From NCBI GenBank assembly GCA_003427395.1, contig BFEA01000143.1, forward strand, positions 343,562-379,370: a stretch of 35,809 bases of DNA, written 5' to 3'. The notes under the pieces were generated by a model, which was not told the origin of the DNA, did no database searches, and saw only the letters and a list, made by a program, of their open reading frames with translations. The DNA comes from Chara braunii. Its lineage: Eukaryota; Streptophyta; Charophyceae; Charales; Characeae. Position numbers and translations under genes: made by a program. Shown one piece after another: positions 10,137 through 20,797 of this stretch; position 1 is the stretch's first letter; every line of letters starts with the position of its first letter.

Positions 10137-10512
10137 CACGGAGCTTTTCTCCGTTGATCCACCTTTAATGAATCTGCACCTGATAGACGGCCGGATTCAT
10201 TCCATAAGGTATGATTCCGTCTGAAGACAGCATCCGAGGCCTTGGTTCGCGTGCTCGGGCTGAACGCACGACGGACAACACAGCGAGTGCGCAGCAGCGC
10301 ACGGACAGCGAGCACAACAGAAAGGTGAGATAGGGATATCGGGAAAACAAAGGGGGGCAGCGCGCGAAAGGCAGAACGCAAGGAAAGCGCGACGAGAGAG
10401 GAAACACGCGCACAGTAGGGGAGAGAGCGATGGGGGTAGCGGTGTAGCAGGGAAGAGATTGGGGCGCGACATATCGGGAGTGAGGGAGGAAATGCGCGCG
10501 GAATCAGGGTGC

Positions 10513-10640
10513 AAGCAGAAGAAGAAGTAGAAGAAGATGAAGAAGAAGAAGAAGAAGGAAGGAGAGGGAAGGAAAGAAGAAGAAGAAGAAGAAGAAGAAG
10601 AAGAAGAAGAAGAAGAAAAAAAAAAAAAAAAAGAGGAAGA
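10513..10640. repeat. (GAA)n purine tract at left edge of gap
   Basis: Degenerate gaa/ga repeats with a 15-A run (10618-10632) lead into the gap. Long Glu/Lys or Ser/Phe ORFs here are products of the repeat. Confidence 0.85.
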
Positions 10641-11393
10641 NNNNNNNNNNNNNNNNNNNNNNNNNNNNNNNNNNNNNNNNNNNNNNNNNNNNNNNNNNNN
10701 NNNNNNNNNNNNNNNNNNNNNNNNNNNNNNNNNNNNNNNNNNNNNNNNNNNNNNNNNNNNNNNNNNNNNNNNNNNNNNNNNNNNNNNNNNNNNNNNNNNN
10801 NNNNNNNNNNNNNNNNNNNNNNNNNNNNNNNNNNNNNNNNNNNNNNNNNNNNNNNNNNNNNNNNNNNNNNNNNNNNNNNNNNNNNNNNNNNNNNNNNNNN
10901 NNNNNNNNNNNNNNNNNNNNNNNNNNNNNNNNNNNNNNNNNNNNNNNNNNNNNNNNNNNNNNNNNNNNNNNNNNNNNNNNNNNNNNNNNNNNNNNNNNNN
11001 NNNNNNNNNNNNNNNNNNNNNNNNNNNNNNNNNNNNNNNNNNNNNNNNNNNNNNNNNNNNNNNNNNNNNNNNNNNNNNNNNNNNNNNNNNNNNNNNNNNN
11101 NNNNNNNNNNNNNNNNNNNNNNNNNNNNNNNNNNNNNNNNNNNNNNNNNNNNNNNNNNNNNNNNNNNNNNNNNNNNNNNNNNNNNNNNNNNNNNNNNNNN
11201 NNNNNNNNNNNNNNNNNNNNNNNNNNNNNNNNNNNNNNNNNNNNNNNNNNNNNNNNNNNNNNNNNNNNNNNNNNNNNNNNNNNNNNNNNNNNNNNNNNNN
11301 NNNNNNNNNNNNNNNNNNNNNNNNNNNNNNNNNNNNNNNNNNNNNNNNNNNNNNNNNNNNNNNNNNNNNNNNNNNNNNNNNNNNNNNNNNNNN
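10641..11393. other. Assembly gap (753 N)
   Basis: All bases are N. Both edges are purine microsatellites, so the missing sequence is probably an unresolved simple repeat of uncertain true length. Confidence 0.95.

Positions 11394-11465
<72 letters not shown>
11394..11465. repeat. (GA)n microsatellite
   Basis: A perfect dinucleotide repeat runs from the gap edge to gagaaacat. Confidence 0.95.
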
Positions 11466-11469
<4 letters not shown>

Positions 11470-11592
11470 TACCTGTTGCTCAGTGGCAACAGATGCTATC
11501 ACACATTCTTCCCCGAATAGAATGCCCCCCCCGACATTTACGAATCGAACCGGAAAGATAACTATTATACATTCATTACTAGTGAAACTAAT

Positions 11593-11633
11593 CTATTATT
11601 ATTTATTATTATTATTGTTATTATTGTAGTATC

Positions 11634-11692
<59 letters not shown>
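11593..11692. repeat. (TTA)n microsatellite
   Basis: Nearly pure tta/att repeat, about 100 bp. The adjacent 11693-12095 is unique sequence with no gene seen. Confidence 0.95.
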
Positions 11693-12096
11693 CGCATGAT
11701 GGTCTCGGATACACGTGGCATCCGCGAGTGGGAAACGAGGCTGTCAGTGATGAGAGAAGGCATACATGGTGCTTGACGCAAACATCATTTGCCGAGATCT
11801 GTACGTGCTTGGAGAACTGTTGACGACATCAGTGGCATCGTAGGCCAGGCTAGATAGGAACTGCCATCTGTAGTCTGGGCACCGAGCGCCTAGTAGGATG
11901 TCGACATTGGTTCTCTTTGATGATGAAGAGACGATTCCAGCATTGTCATATATGAACTATTGACATGCCTTTATTTGGAGGGACTTGTAATGCGATCCTG
12001 TTGTTGGTTCGAGGTCACGACAGTCTGGCTTTGTGTGTATAATGCTGTTTGATTGAGTTCGTTATTGCTCAGCTTCCTTGCATTACGATTAATATT

Positions 12097-12210
12097 GTAT
12101 TATTATTATTATATTATTATTGTTGTTACTATTATTATTATTATTATTTTATTATTACTATTAGTATTATTATTATTTTATTATTACTATTATTATTATT
12201 ATTATTATTT
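12097..12210. repeat. (ATT)n microsatellite
   Basis: Imperfect att/tta repeat of about 114 bp. The Tyr/Ile/Leu ORFs over it are repeat translations. Confidence 0.95.
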
Positions 12211-12315
12211 ACGATCATTCTTTTTCCTTTTATCCTTTCTGAAGATGCGTTTGCCCCGCTGTATCTCGATTAGGGGCAGACCGACTATGAATAGCAATGT
12301 CGTACCTCGCGTTTG

Positions 12316-12478
12316 AGAGAAAGGTAAAAGAAGGAGAAGGAGAAAGAGAAGAAGAAGAGGAGAGGGAAGAGATAGAAAATGAAGAAGAAGAAGAAGAAGA
12401 AGAAGAAGAAGAAGAAGACGAAAGAGAGGAAGAGAGGTGAAGGAATAGAGAGAGAGAAAAGGGAGCAAGAAGAGACAA
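12316..12478. repeat. (GAA)n/(GA)n purine-rich repeat
   Basis: A purine strand of gaagaagaa with ga interruptions. Ser-rich antisense ORFs here are artefacts of the repeat. Confidence 0.9.
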
Positions 12479-12489
12479 AAGCAGTGTTG

Positions 12490-13165
12490 GACGGACAAAC
12501 AAACAGTCAGAAACAGACAGTCAGGTAACCAGACAGACAGCAATGGACACAGACAAAGAACATGACAAACAGACTGACCAAACAGACAAAACAGAGACAA
12601 ACAGCCCGACAAACAGACAGAAAGATGTTGACCGACAAAACAGACAGGCAAACGGTAGACAAAACAGAACGACAGACAGGCACAAAACAGACATACAAAC
12701 ACAGACAGAGAGACTTACCGTGAGGAACAAACAAAACAAGACAGGAACCCGGACAGGCCCCAGGAAGCAAAGGCTGGCACGAGTTGAAGTGCAATCCGAA
12801 ACTACAAAAGGATTGGTCAGCCTACCATTCAGGCAAATTGCTCGAAGTGCGGAAGCGTTGGTACACTTGTGCGTTATAGTGAAGGGTGGAATGCTGAAGC
12901 CAGAAGGCTGCACTAAGGGAGGAGAGGCAGGTACAAACACAGTTTGACAGAAAGAACAGAACAAGCAAACGGATAGACAGACTAACCAACAACGACGAAA
13001 CAACGATGAATAGACAAACCTACAACAACAGACAGACAAACACAGCCAGACGGACACAGACACTGTTAACCAAACGAACAGACAAACACGGATATGTACA
13101 AAGCAGGCTTATAGGCACATACAGACAGCGATAGACAGATAGACAGGCAGACAGCGACAGGAGGA
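12490..13165. repeat. CAGACAAA-type tetranucleotide repeat in two blocks
   Basis: Degenerate caga/acaa units fill 12490-12745 and 12940-13165. They are separated by about 195 bp of unique sequence that has no recognisable gene. The antisense Cys/Leu/Val ORF over it has only repeat-derived composition. Confidence 0.85.
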
Positions 13166-13240
13166 CAACAAGAGGAAGGAGAAGGGACCGGGGTGCACAC
13201 AGTCCTCCATGGTGCCTGCTATCTGGACAAAGTGTGACTC

Positions 13241-13380
13241 GGACTGGGTACCGCAGACTTGGACTGGCTACCGCTAACTTAGACTGGGTACCGCGGACTT
13301 GGACTGGCTACCGCTAACTCAGACTAGGTACCGGTGACTTGGACTGGGTACCGCTGATTCAGACTGGGTACCTCTGGCTC
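13241..13380. repeat. 20-bp minisatellite, seven units
   Basis: Seven contiguous 20-bp units of the form gactgggtaccgc-n-gactt follow one another without indels. Types with gggtaccgc and ggctaccgc alternate in the first four, making a 40-bp higher-order unit. After it, a 35-bp direct duplication (around ttgacctt-caggactgtagca) lies at about 13500-13560. Confidence 0.85.
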
Positions 13381-14008
13381 GGCATGGGTGGAGCGTGCCA
13401 CTTGCCCGCTAACCTGAGGTCTGCTGTGAACAATGTGAAAAGGGCCACTCCTGGATCTTCCGAAAGTCTGCAACTTGGGTCCTTTGACGCTATAGCAGTT
13501 ACACCCTTGACCTTCCAGGACTGTAGCACCTACAACCTTGACCTTTCAGGACTGTAGCAGACGATCTTACAGCTATGGACCTCGACTATAGACTTAAACC
13601 CTACGTGATACAGACAGACAAACAGACTGACACAGAAGGAGAGAGAGGGAGAGAAGATCGCAATCAGTGATGAGAAGGGTACATACCTTACCCTGCCGAC
13701 CGTCTACGGGGGTCGGCGTCGTCATGTACTTTGGTTCTGTTGACCAACGTCGGCTGGGAGAGTCAACAAGTCGTAGGCCGTTAGTAATCTGTGTGGCCAT
13801 AATCGTGGGGTTGAGTGTTAAGTAGGAGGGAAGGCTCTGGGTACTTATGTTGACGATGATGATGGCAGACTCGCACCGACAATCGAATTCAATGCATGTC
13901 CATCGATGGATTATCAATGTTTTATTGGTTGTCAGACTATGACTTCCTGACTTTCGTGTGATTTCGCAATCTGCAGTCTATTTTCCTATCATTTTACGTT
14001 TTTGTTAC

Positions 14009-14113
14009 ATTATTATTATTATTATTATTATTATTGGTTTACTTCCACTACTATTATTTTATTATCATTACTATTATTTTATTATCATTACTATTATTAT
14101 TATTATTATTATT
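14009..14113. repeat. (ATT)n microsatellite
   Basis: Interrupted att/tta repeat of about 105 bp. The region 13570-14008 and the stretch to 14700 hold no recognisable gene. Confidence 0.9.
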
Positions 14114-14739
14114 TACTTTTGCTATTTTGCTATTGCTATTAATGAACATCATATGCTAAAACTAAGGTTAGGAAGGAAGGAATGCGGGGTGTTTGGGGAA
14201 GAGAGAAGCCTTGTCGCTATGTGACGATGCCTACCTCCTCAAGCCTCCTCCCTGATTGACCCTCTCTAATATATATCTTCTCGGCTACGAATGACTAATG
14301 ATGTATTCCCTCTGAGACAATCCTGAGTAATTGATAAAGATTCAGACAATCAATTGAGCAGATGGTCGATAAACAGGGCGATTGAGGGAGCTCTGCAGGA
14401 GTTTAAGAGGAACTCTGGAGGCAGGGAACCATGAGGTACGCATCCCCTAACCCTTTCCCGTACACCCTTACAGGCTACGCCCTTCTATTGGACTGCCTGT
14501 ATGGCTGTGTGCTATATTGTTTGTGTTTCTTCAGGACTAAGGTTAACAAAAAAGGAAGTGACGTATGATTGAAGTAAGAATTATGCCTAGAGGAAGGGAA
14601 GGAATCAAAAGTATCCAGGAAGGAACTTAGACTGTTTGGACTTGAAGAACAAAGTGGGGCGGTGGAGGCTCATGTGTGAGCCGTCGTGCTACTTGTGTAT
14701 GTGCTGACTTGACTAAAGGTTGACAATTAGGTACTCATG

Positions 14740-15720
14740 TGTGAGTTACCTTGCTATCTGCATGTCCGACAGTCGTCGTAACGGGAAGGGGGTCCTAATG
14801 ATAATCTATAAACTAATCTAAGTACTCTCTACCTGAGCGGCTGTCGTCGTGAGGGGGCGAGGGTACGAACAACTACTTATAAACTAAGCTAAGTACTCTC
14901 TACCTGAGCGGCTGTCGTCGTGATGGGACGAGGGTACAAACAACTAACCTAGGAACTAAACTAAGTACTATCTATCGGATCGCCTGTCGTCGTGATGGGA
15001 CGAGGGCATAAACAAAATACTTATAAACCAATCTAAGTACTCTCTACCTGAGCGGTTGTCCTCGTGAGGGGACGAGGGTACGAACAATAACCAACGAACT
15101 AAATAAATACTCTCTACCTGACCAGTTGTCGTCGTGAGGGGGCGAGGGTACAAACAACTACTTATGAACTAATCTAAGCGCTCTCTATCGAAAACGACTG
15201 TCGTCGTGAAGGGACGAGGGTACAAGCAAATACTTATGAACTAGATTTCGTACCGTCTACCAGATCGCCCGTCGTTGTGATGGGAGGAGGGTACTAACAA
15301 TTACGTATGAACTAAAATAGGTACTCTCTAACGTAACGACTGTCGTCGTGTCGGGAAAGGGGTATCTGACTATAACTTATAAACTAAATAGGTACTCTCT
15401 ACCAGATCGGCTGTCGTCGTGACGGGAGGAGGGTTCTAACACTGACTATGAGCTAACTTAGGCACTCATGTGCGAGTTGCCTCACTACCTTACCAGATCG
15501 GTTGTCGTCGTAACAGGAAAGGATGTCTAGCATTGACTTATGAAGTAAACTAAACACTCATTATGTGAGTTGCCTCACTACCTTACCAAATCGGCTATCG
15601 TCGTGACGGGAAAGGATGTCTAACATTAACTTATGAAGTAGACTAGGTACTCATGTGTGAGTTACCTTACCATCTACCAGATCGACTGTTGTCGTGACGG
15701 GAAGAGGGGTCTGACTCTTA
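14740..15720. repeat. Tandem array of 71-bp and 92-bp units
   Basis: The core tgtcgtcgtga, with the flanks gtactctctacctgagcggc and gggacgagggtac, recurs 13 times with degeneration. Successive cores start near 14772, 14843, 14913, 14986, 15058, 15128, 15200, 15271, 15342, 15413, 15504, 15597 and 15689. The first ten are spaced 70-73 bp apart. The last three are spaced 91-93 bp because each gained about 21 bp related to catgtgtgagttacctcact. No ORF is preserved through the array. Confidence 0.88.
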
Positions 15721-17937
15721 CAAAATAATAAGGAAGGCTCCAGGGAGGGTCGTCCTATTCACATGCTTGAGTCTAAGGATGAGTAACGATCTGCAAAGAG
15801 TAGGAAATCATATTTCTACTCTTCCTTTCCTAGCTTACCTACTCTCTGATAGTCCGACCGCCAGGCCGGTGATAGGGAGGCTTCTGTAGAAGTCATCCTA
15901 TTACTTGTTTAACAGTTGGAGTACTCATTACACGAGGAAAGTAGTAGAGGGGCCTCTGTTGGGGTATGTCTATTACTTACTTTATTATGTACTAACTCAC
16001 TAAGAGGGTACTCTTGTAGGAATACCTTAAACACTTGTCTTCTGCCCAAACTAATACGGTCTTATGAGGGTCGGCTTCTGGAGCGCAACAGGGCACCCTT
16101 GTTAGGATTATCCTTATGCTCTCATGAAGAGGACCTTATCACGTGATAGTAGGAGGCTCTTGTACGGGTCGCCTATTATTTACGCAGATCATTATTAACC
16201 TCTGGGAAAGGGCTGATATTAAGATCCTTCAGAATGATACCTAAAACAAGTAGTAGGGTGCTTCTGTAGGAGCCTCGACTATTTGTTGTAGGAAGGATAC
16301 TGATGTGTGAGTTATCCTGCTACTCTGATCAAATCTTATGTATACAGTGAGTGCGACGAAGCAGAGAGTCGACTACTCATGAGTAACTTACTCGAATGTC
16401 TGCTTTGACTAACCGATTGCTTGGTATTGATCAAGTAGCAAGAGATTCATGTCTGAATCAGCCTACTACTTGAGTATGTTAACACAAATAGAAGAGAAAG
16501 GAAAGAACAATGCTCCTGTTAGAGCAAGGTCTTTGCATATTTCAAAAGGGAACAAGGAAATATGTTAGGACCGCGGAAGAAAGAAACTTAAGAACCACCG
16601 CGTAGTCCATAGTTGTCCATGGCTTTCGGATGGAAGGCCACAATGATGAGTGAGTTATGTCTCGTCTATACAAGCGCCAAAGCGGTGCGCTTATCTCCAA
16701 GAGAGAAGATGCAAGGACTGAGAGTAGGGGGATTATGAATTTCCCTAAGGACGACTTAGGACGCAGGCATGAGACTCCTTGAGAGAAAGGAGAGAGTGAC
16801 AGACGACATAGGGTAGGATTGTGAGACTAAGACTAGGGATTAGGCCTGGGATGTCGATCCCAGAACTCACTACCCATGTCTAGGGGCTCGACCCTTAGAT
16901 ATCAATACGTGGGAATCAAGTGGGGGTGTTGAATCTTTGTTGACCTGTGTGTGTGCAGGTCTCTGTTTTGATCCACTGAATTTCAAGGAAGAAGTCATAC
17001 GTAAAGGACTCAAATTTCTGTTATCTCTCGATAACAGGTTGGTTGTTACCGATTCAACTTTCTCCCTTTGACTTGATACCCACCTCTAAAGTCAAACCCT
17101 GTGGTCAGTAAAACTGTCACCTGTGGTCATTGCCTAAATGGTCCTGGTCACTTTCAAGGGTCCTTTGAAGAAATGTGAGGGGGTTGGGCTTACGTCTCAG
17201 GAAAGACAAGGCTGTCATGCATGGTTTGGGAAGTGAGGGACAAGGTCAATGGTTGATGGTTGACGCCATTAGTGCATGGCATGTGAACTGTCTTTGCATT
17301 ATTATGTGTAAGTCTGTCTTGTGCGTGATTTTGGATTGAACTGGACCTGTTCTGTTGAAGAGTCTCGGACACACATCACTCGTGAAAGTGGGAAGGGTTC
17401 TCGGCGGTAATACTTCCATATTCTTCATATGTCCAACTTAACTTCTATACTATTCTGATGCTCAGCTAAGTCATAACTTGACAAGAAAGATAGGACGCTC
17501 TTTGGAAGGATGATGGTTTGATTGATATTAGTCAAGATAATAATACATTACGCAGTAGCGGAAACAGACTGCCTTCTAAAAGTTCGACCTGAATATCTAA
17601 CGGGTCAGTTATGGCTGTCTTACTGCGCGTACCCCATTTTATGCTACGGCGATCGAGCAAACGCCCTCGGCCGACCTACCTCTACAAAGGCATGTAAAAG
17701 CCTTTGCATGTGGGTCGGTAGTTCAGCAGGGATACGCCTACCTGAGGGTGGTGACAGCCCCTCGGGTAGAGGTAAGTTGTACGTCGCGGTTCCCCGACCT
17801 GTCGTGGGGCGTCGTGAGAGGTATAGCACGCGCGCACGGTCGAAGTGGTGACCGATTCTTTTTCAAGAATACATCCTGCGTGACACGACCATGAGTTTCA
17901 GCGCTCCCAGCGGGGTGCAGGACCGCCGCGCGCGACA
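15721..17937. other. Non-coding DNA to the right end of the inserted block
   Basis: From 15721 to about 16340 there are scattered weak copies of phrases such as cttctgtaggagtc and cctattact, perhaps old degenerate repeats. From 16340 to 17937 the sequence looks unique. ORFs are short and without motifs. Confidence 0.4.
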
Positions 17938-19026
17938 CCGTCACGTCCCGCCCATCGAAGAAAAGCGCCTCAAGACCCAGGTTGACGTCGTAGTAGGGGA
18001 CTCGTCGGTCGTCGTATCTGCGGGAATAGGGTCCCTCCATTGGCCCATCGATCGCCGGGTCGTACGGCTTGTACCAAGAGGGATAAGGCTCTTCCATCTG
18101 TGCCCGGGGTCTCGGGAGTCCCCATGGATCTTCCCCGTAGCGGCTCCTCTCATCCGGCCACTCCGTCTCCCACCGAGCTTGGTCCTGCCCCCTAAAGCCT
18201 CTCCAGGCATCCACCCCCTGACTTCTCCCCGTTACCTCTCTGGGAGCCCATGCAGCATCCGATTCCCTTTCGGCCCACCTCCGTGGCCTACTGCCAGCTT
18301 CCACCGACCTCTCGTCTTTAAGGTCCCTTCTGCTCGGTCCCCCTTCCTCTTCCCTCCCGGGTGGTCTGTACCCTACCCTATCTCTCGGAAATTCTAGAGC
18401 CTCTCCCATTCTTGTGTCTGGTAGATCCGCCCACCGAGACTCTATAGAAAGGCCCCTCGAGCCCTCAACCGCCCCTTCTCTCGCTGCTATTTGCATCTCC
18501 GCGCTAGCTCTTTGTCCTGCCAAAGCCTGTCTTTCACCGGGGACGGCCTCCAGGATCCTTTCGACCCATCTCCGTGGCCTGCCGCCGGCCTCCGCCAACC
18601 TCCCCTTTCTTAGGTCCCTTCTATCCGGACCCTCTTCTTCCTCTCCCCTAGGTGGTCAATACCCCGGCCTATCTCTAGGAAATTCCGGTGCTTCCCTATC
18701 CTTGCCTCCGCGTCCACTAGGTCCGCCCACCGAGGCTCTACTGGAACGCCCCTCACGGCTTTGGCGATCCCTTCGTTTACCGGCACCCGCGGCCCCATAT
18801 CCCTATGCGCCCGCACGTCCGTGCTAGCTCTTTGCCCCTCTGAGGCCTGTTTTTTTTCTGAAGTCGTTTCTGTGCCCCTCTCGGCCCTATCCATCGTTTC
18901 CGTTCCCTCGGTCATTTCTTCCACCACCCTACTTAGCCTAGCTCCTAACTCGGGGCTCTTTACTACCCCCCTTCTTTCAGCGGTTTCTGACGGACGAGAG
19001 AGACCAGCTTCCACTTCACTCTCCAT
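17938..19026 (-). pseudogene. Gag N-terminal part, split by insertion and frameshifted
   Basis: Translation starts at ATG 19026, 18 bp after the stop of the preceding ORF. It reads 138 residues to 18610, but the homologous frame changes near 18690 and has a TGA at 18656-18658. The second part continues in that frame to the insertion, ending YYDVNLGLEALFFDGRDVT. An L-x-F-F-D-G-x-x-V-T phrase opens the capsid domain of many Ty3-type Gags, and the capsid resumes at 8565. The upstream part is Arg/Glu-rich and contains two direct repeats of about 100 residues, with RWADL near 18430 and 18730 and RPRRW near 18285 and 18570. The unmodified ORF scan extends past 17938 into the inserted block, and that tail is not gag. 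Confidence 0.7.
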
Positions 19027-19044
19027 GCACCCTATCTGTAGCCT

Positions 19045-19899
19045 TTAGCTGTCTCCCTTACTATCGTCTGTGCTATCTTCCGAACCGTCTTCTTCTTCCG
19101 AGCCCTCCTTCTCCTCACTCGATTCCTCACTAGCACTATCTTCCTCCGACTCCTCGCTGGTCACAGTCCACCAAAAGTCTCTCACTCGTTTTTCTTCGCT
19201 GGTGGCGAAGGCTAAGTTGACTATTTCTATGTTGGAGATCTCCCTTATCCCTTCCTGAGAGCACCTCCTAGTCAGTGCCCTATCAACTTCTTCGGGTTCT
19301 CCTCGAAACAGGGGTTTGATGAATTCCCCCACGAGTGTCCACCACTCAAAGTCAGTGTCTTCCCGCGATTCCCAACACTGAGTGAACAGTTCGTGCCCCC
19401 CTTCTTCACCTAGCGGGAATTTTTCAATCACTTGTCCCCTAGTTCGGACCTTCCTTACGGTCGCGTCGTCAGCGTAGAGTAGCCGGCAGGCCCAGGTCGA
19501 GATCTCCCAAGTCCTCTCGTGAGCCGCCCTTGGAACTTCCGACCTCCCTCGGTATTCTACCCTATCAATCAGGCGTTCCCCGACAGTGCCTCCCCTCAAT
19601 CTCCTCAACCGGTCCAGGGCCTTTCGGGCGATGCCTAGGGGGTCCTTTCCCTCTGCTAATTCAGTCGCAAAGACTAGCCGGTCGTCGGGGGACAAAAAAA
19701 TCTCTGCCTTTCTAGTGGAGCTGCCTCCCTCGGACGCCACTGAGAACCTGACCACCGTCTCTTGCCCGTAGATTTCGAAGAACTCAGTAGACACCACTCC
19801 TTCCCCTCCAACCCTAGGGAGGGTTACTCCATACCTCTCTCCCGTTTTCCAACCCCTTTCCAAGGTACCAAAAGGGTCCCCCCTGTTGTATCTAATCAT
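19045..19899 (-). CDS. Unknown accessory protein, repeat family of the element (ORF B)
   Basis: I do not recognise this protein. From ATG 19899, 284 codons are open without interruption. It starts MIRYNRGDPFGTLE and has VTLPRV near residue 35, AEIFLS near 70, a SEVPRA motif near 125, WWTLVGEF near 185 and a very acidic Ser/Glu/Asp tail (last 45 residues). The start lies 8 bp after the stop of ORF A, and its stop is 18 bp before gag, so the three are packed like a polycistronic unit. A GTG 60 bp further out would overlap ORF A and is less likely. It aligns by eye over most of its length with the plus-strand ORF at 23287-24038 (GDP, VTLPRV, VSSEG, IFLS, E-[IV]-PR, W-[ST]-TL). Function is unknown. 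Confidence 0.6.
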   Translation of the reverse strand: MIRYNRGDPFGTLERGWKTGERYGVTLPRVGGEGVVSTEFFEIYGQETVVRFSVASEGGSSTRKAEIFLSPDDRLVFATELAEGKDPLGIARKALDRLRRLRGGTVGERLIDRVEYRGRSEVPRAAHERTWEISTWACRLLYADDATVRKVRTRGQVIEKFPLGEEGGHELFTQCWESREDTDFEWWTLVGEFIKPLFRGEPEEVDRALTRRCSQEGIREISNIEIVNLAFATSEEKRVRDFWWTVTSEESEEDSASEESSEEKEGSEEEDGSEDSTDDSKGDS

Positions 19900-19907
19900 A
19901 GGGGGGC

Positions 19908-20515
19908 TCACCTCACGCCGGCCAGCCTTGCGGCGGCCTCTACCAGCGAGTCCTCGCACTTAGCGCGACCGACCTCCCCTTCCTCACGCAACGTCTGACG
20001 CAAAGCCCCCTCGTATTCTCCCGTCCTATCCCAGAATCGGGTCTCCACAAGGTGTATCCTAGATGCCAGCGGGATTCATAGATACCTAGAGTCTTCTTCG
20101 AATCTTCTCTCTACTTCCAGCAAAGACTCTCTCCAAGCCCTTGAGGACCTCACTCCACTCGCGTTTCTAACGTGGACCGAAAAGCTAGCTAGCGTGGTCC
20201 AACTCCTCCTTTTCCACAAGGCCAACCGTCGAACCTCCACTAGAAATTCCTTCTCTGCACGGATCACCCGATCCTCTCCCAGCTCGGGGTTAAGTTCCGC
20301 ACCCCCTTCGATCCTAATCTTGTTACCGTCCTCGCAGGTCTCTAATTCCCAACGAATCCTATTGGAGACGAACGAAGCTCTCATACCCTCTTCTCACCAT
20401 GAGAGAAGATCTATCATTAACTCGTCGAGGATCGCGATCGCAGTAGTCTCCAGTAGCTTGATCCTAGCCAAGGATCCAGAAGTCGCCCTCCTTTCTTCCT
20501 CCCAAACATAGACGA
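19908..20515 (-). pseudogene. Unknown accessory protein, same family, with two TGA stops (ORF A)
   Basis: One reading frame runs from the breakpoint near 20515 to TGA at 19908-19910, interrupted by TGA at 20394-20396 and at 20076-20078. The longest clean part is 102 residues (20384-20076). The segment RSWTTLASF...NASGV parallels SWTLVSF...PRASGV in the plus-strand ORF at 22562. I therefore place it in the same family, with less certainty than ORF B. The N-terminus is lost at a breakpoint where plus-strand homology of another ORF begins. It precedes ORF B by 8 bp. Confidence 0.45.
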
Positions 20516-20518
20516 CTA

Positions 20519-20797
20519 TGGACGGGTGACTTTGATGTGGGTGTCTACATAGAGGAAGGGCTAGATCAAGGGGAGGATTTCCTTCGTGGTTGGGAAGAGG
20601 CGATAGGCTACTCTCGCGGTTCGAGGGGGGAGTTGAGGGGTTACGGGTTTAAGTATTTTTACTCTTTAGGGTATCGAACCTACCCAAGGGGTGGTCGTCC
20701 GGCGCCGGTAATTTCGGACGCTTATCTCGACGGATCGGACGATTGGAAAGTGCTAATAGGGATCGTGGAGAGAGTAGCAAGAACGACAAATCCATGA
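20519..20797 (+). pseudogene. Unknown KYFY-family ORF, 5'-truncated copy
   Basis: Homology to the next ORF begins at WTGDFDV (20519) and runs to the stop. The first ATG is 20537, giving 86 residues. Shared features are the Y-[IV]-EEG start, WEEA, KYFY-x-LGY-x-TY, RGGRP and LDGSD-x-W. The 5' part is missing at a breakpoint shared with ORF A on the other strand. Its TGA overlaps the ATG of the next ORF (ATGA, 20794-20797). I do not recognise the family. Confidence 0.5.

Larger units (their letters stand above)
8566..17937. mobile_element. 9.4-kb inserted block interrupting gag, class unknown
   Basis: Gag breaks off at 17938 and resumes at 8565. The block between has 5-bp inverted ends TGTCG...CGACA and is flanked by tcgt (8562-8565) and ccgt (17938-17941), a 4-bp duplication with one mismatch. 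Excising it restores the gag frame. TG...CA ends with a 4-bp duplication suggest an LTR-type integrase product. However, I find no internal direct repeats acting as LTRs and no polymerase or integrase inside. The block is mostly microsatellites, tandem repeats, an assembly gap and unique non-coding sequence, so it may itself be composite. Confidence 0.55.

Noticed and set aside
10136-11561. Long ORFs of 327-444 codons over the gap
   Set aside because: They consist of N and of GA/GAA repeat translations.
12205-12702. 165-codon minus-strand ORF rich in Cys, Leu and Val that looks like a secreted or membrane protein
   Set aside because: It is a translation of the CAGA/ACAAA and GAA repeats; composition follows the repeat and no start or motif supports it.
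14740-15720. CRISPR-like regular spacing
   Set aside because: Units are degenerate over their whole length, with no exact short repeat and no unique spacers, and the context is eukaryotic. It is an ordinary tandem array.
15916-16146. 76-codon ORF in the inserted block
   Set aside because: Lies over degenerate repeat phrases; no motif.
8566-17937. Calling the gag-splitting block a Helitron because of the hairpin near one end
   Set aside because: There is no CTRR terminus after the hairpin, no TC start and no insertion between A and T; instead it has TG/CA ends and a 4-bp duplication.
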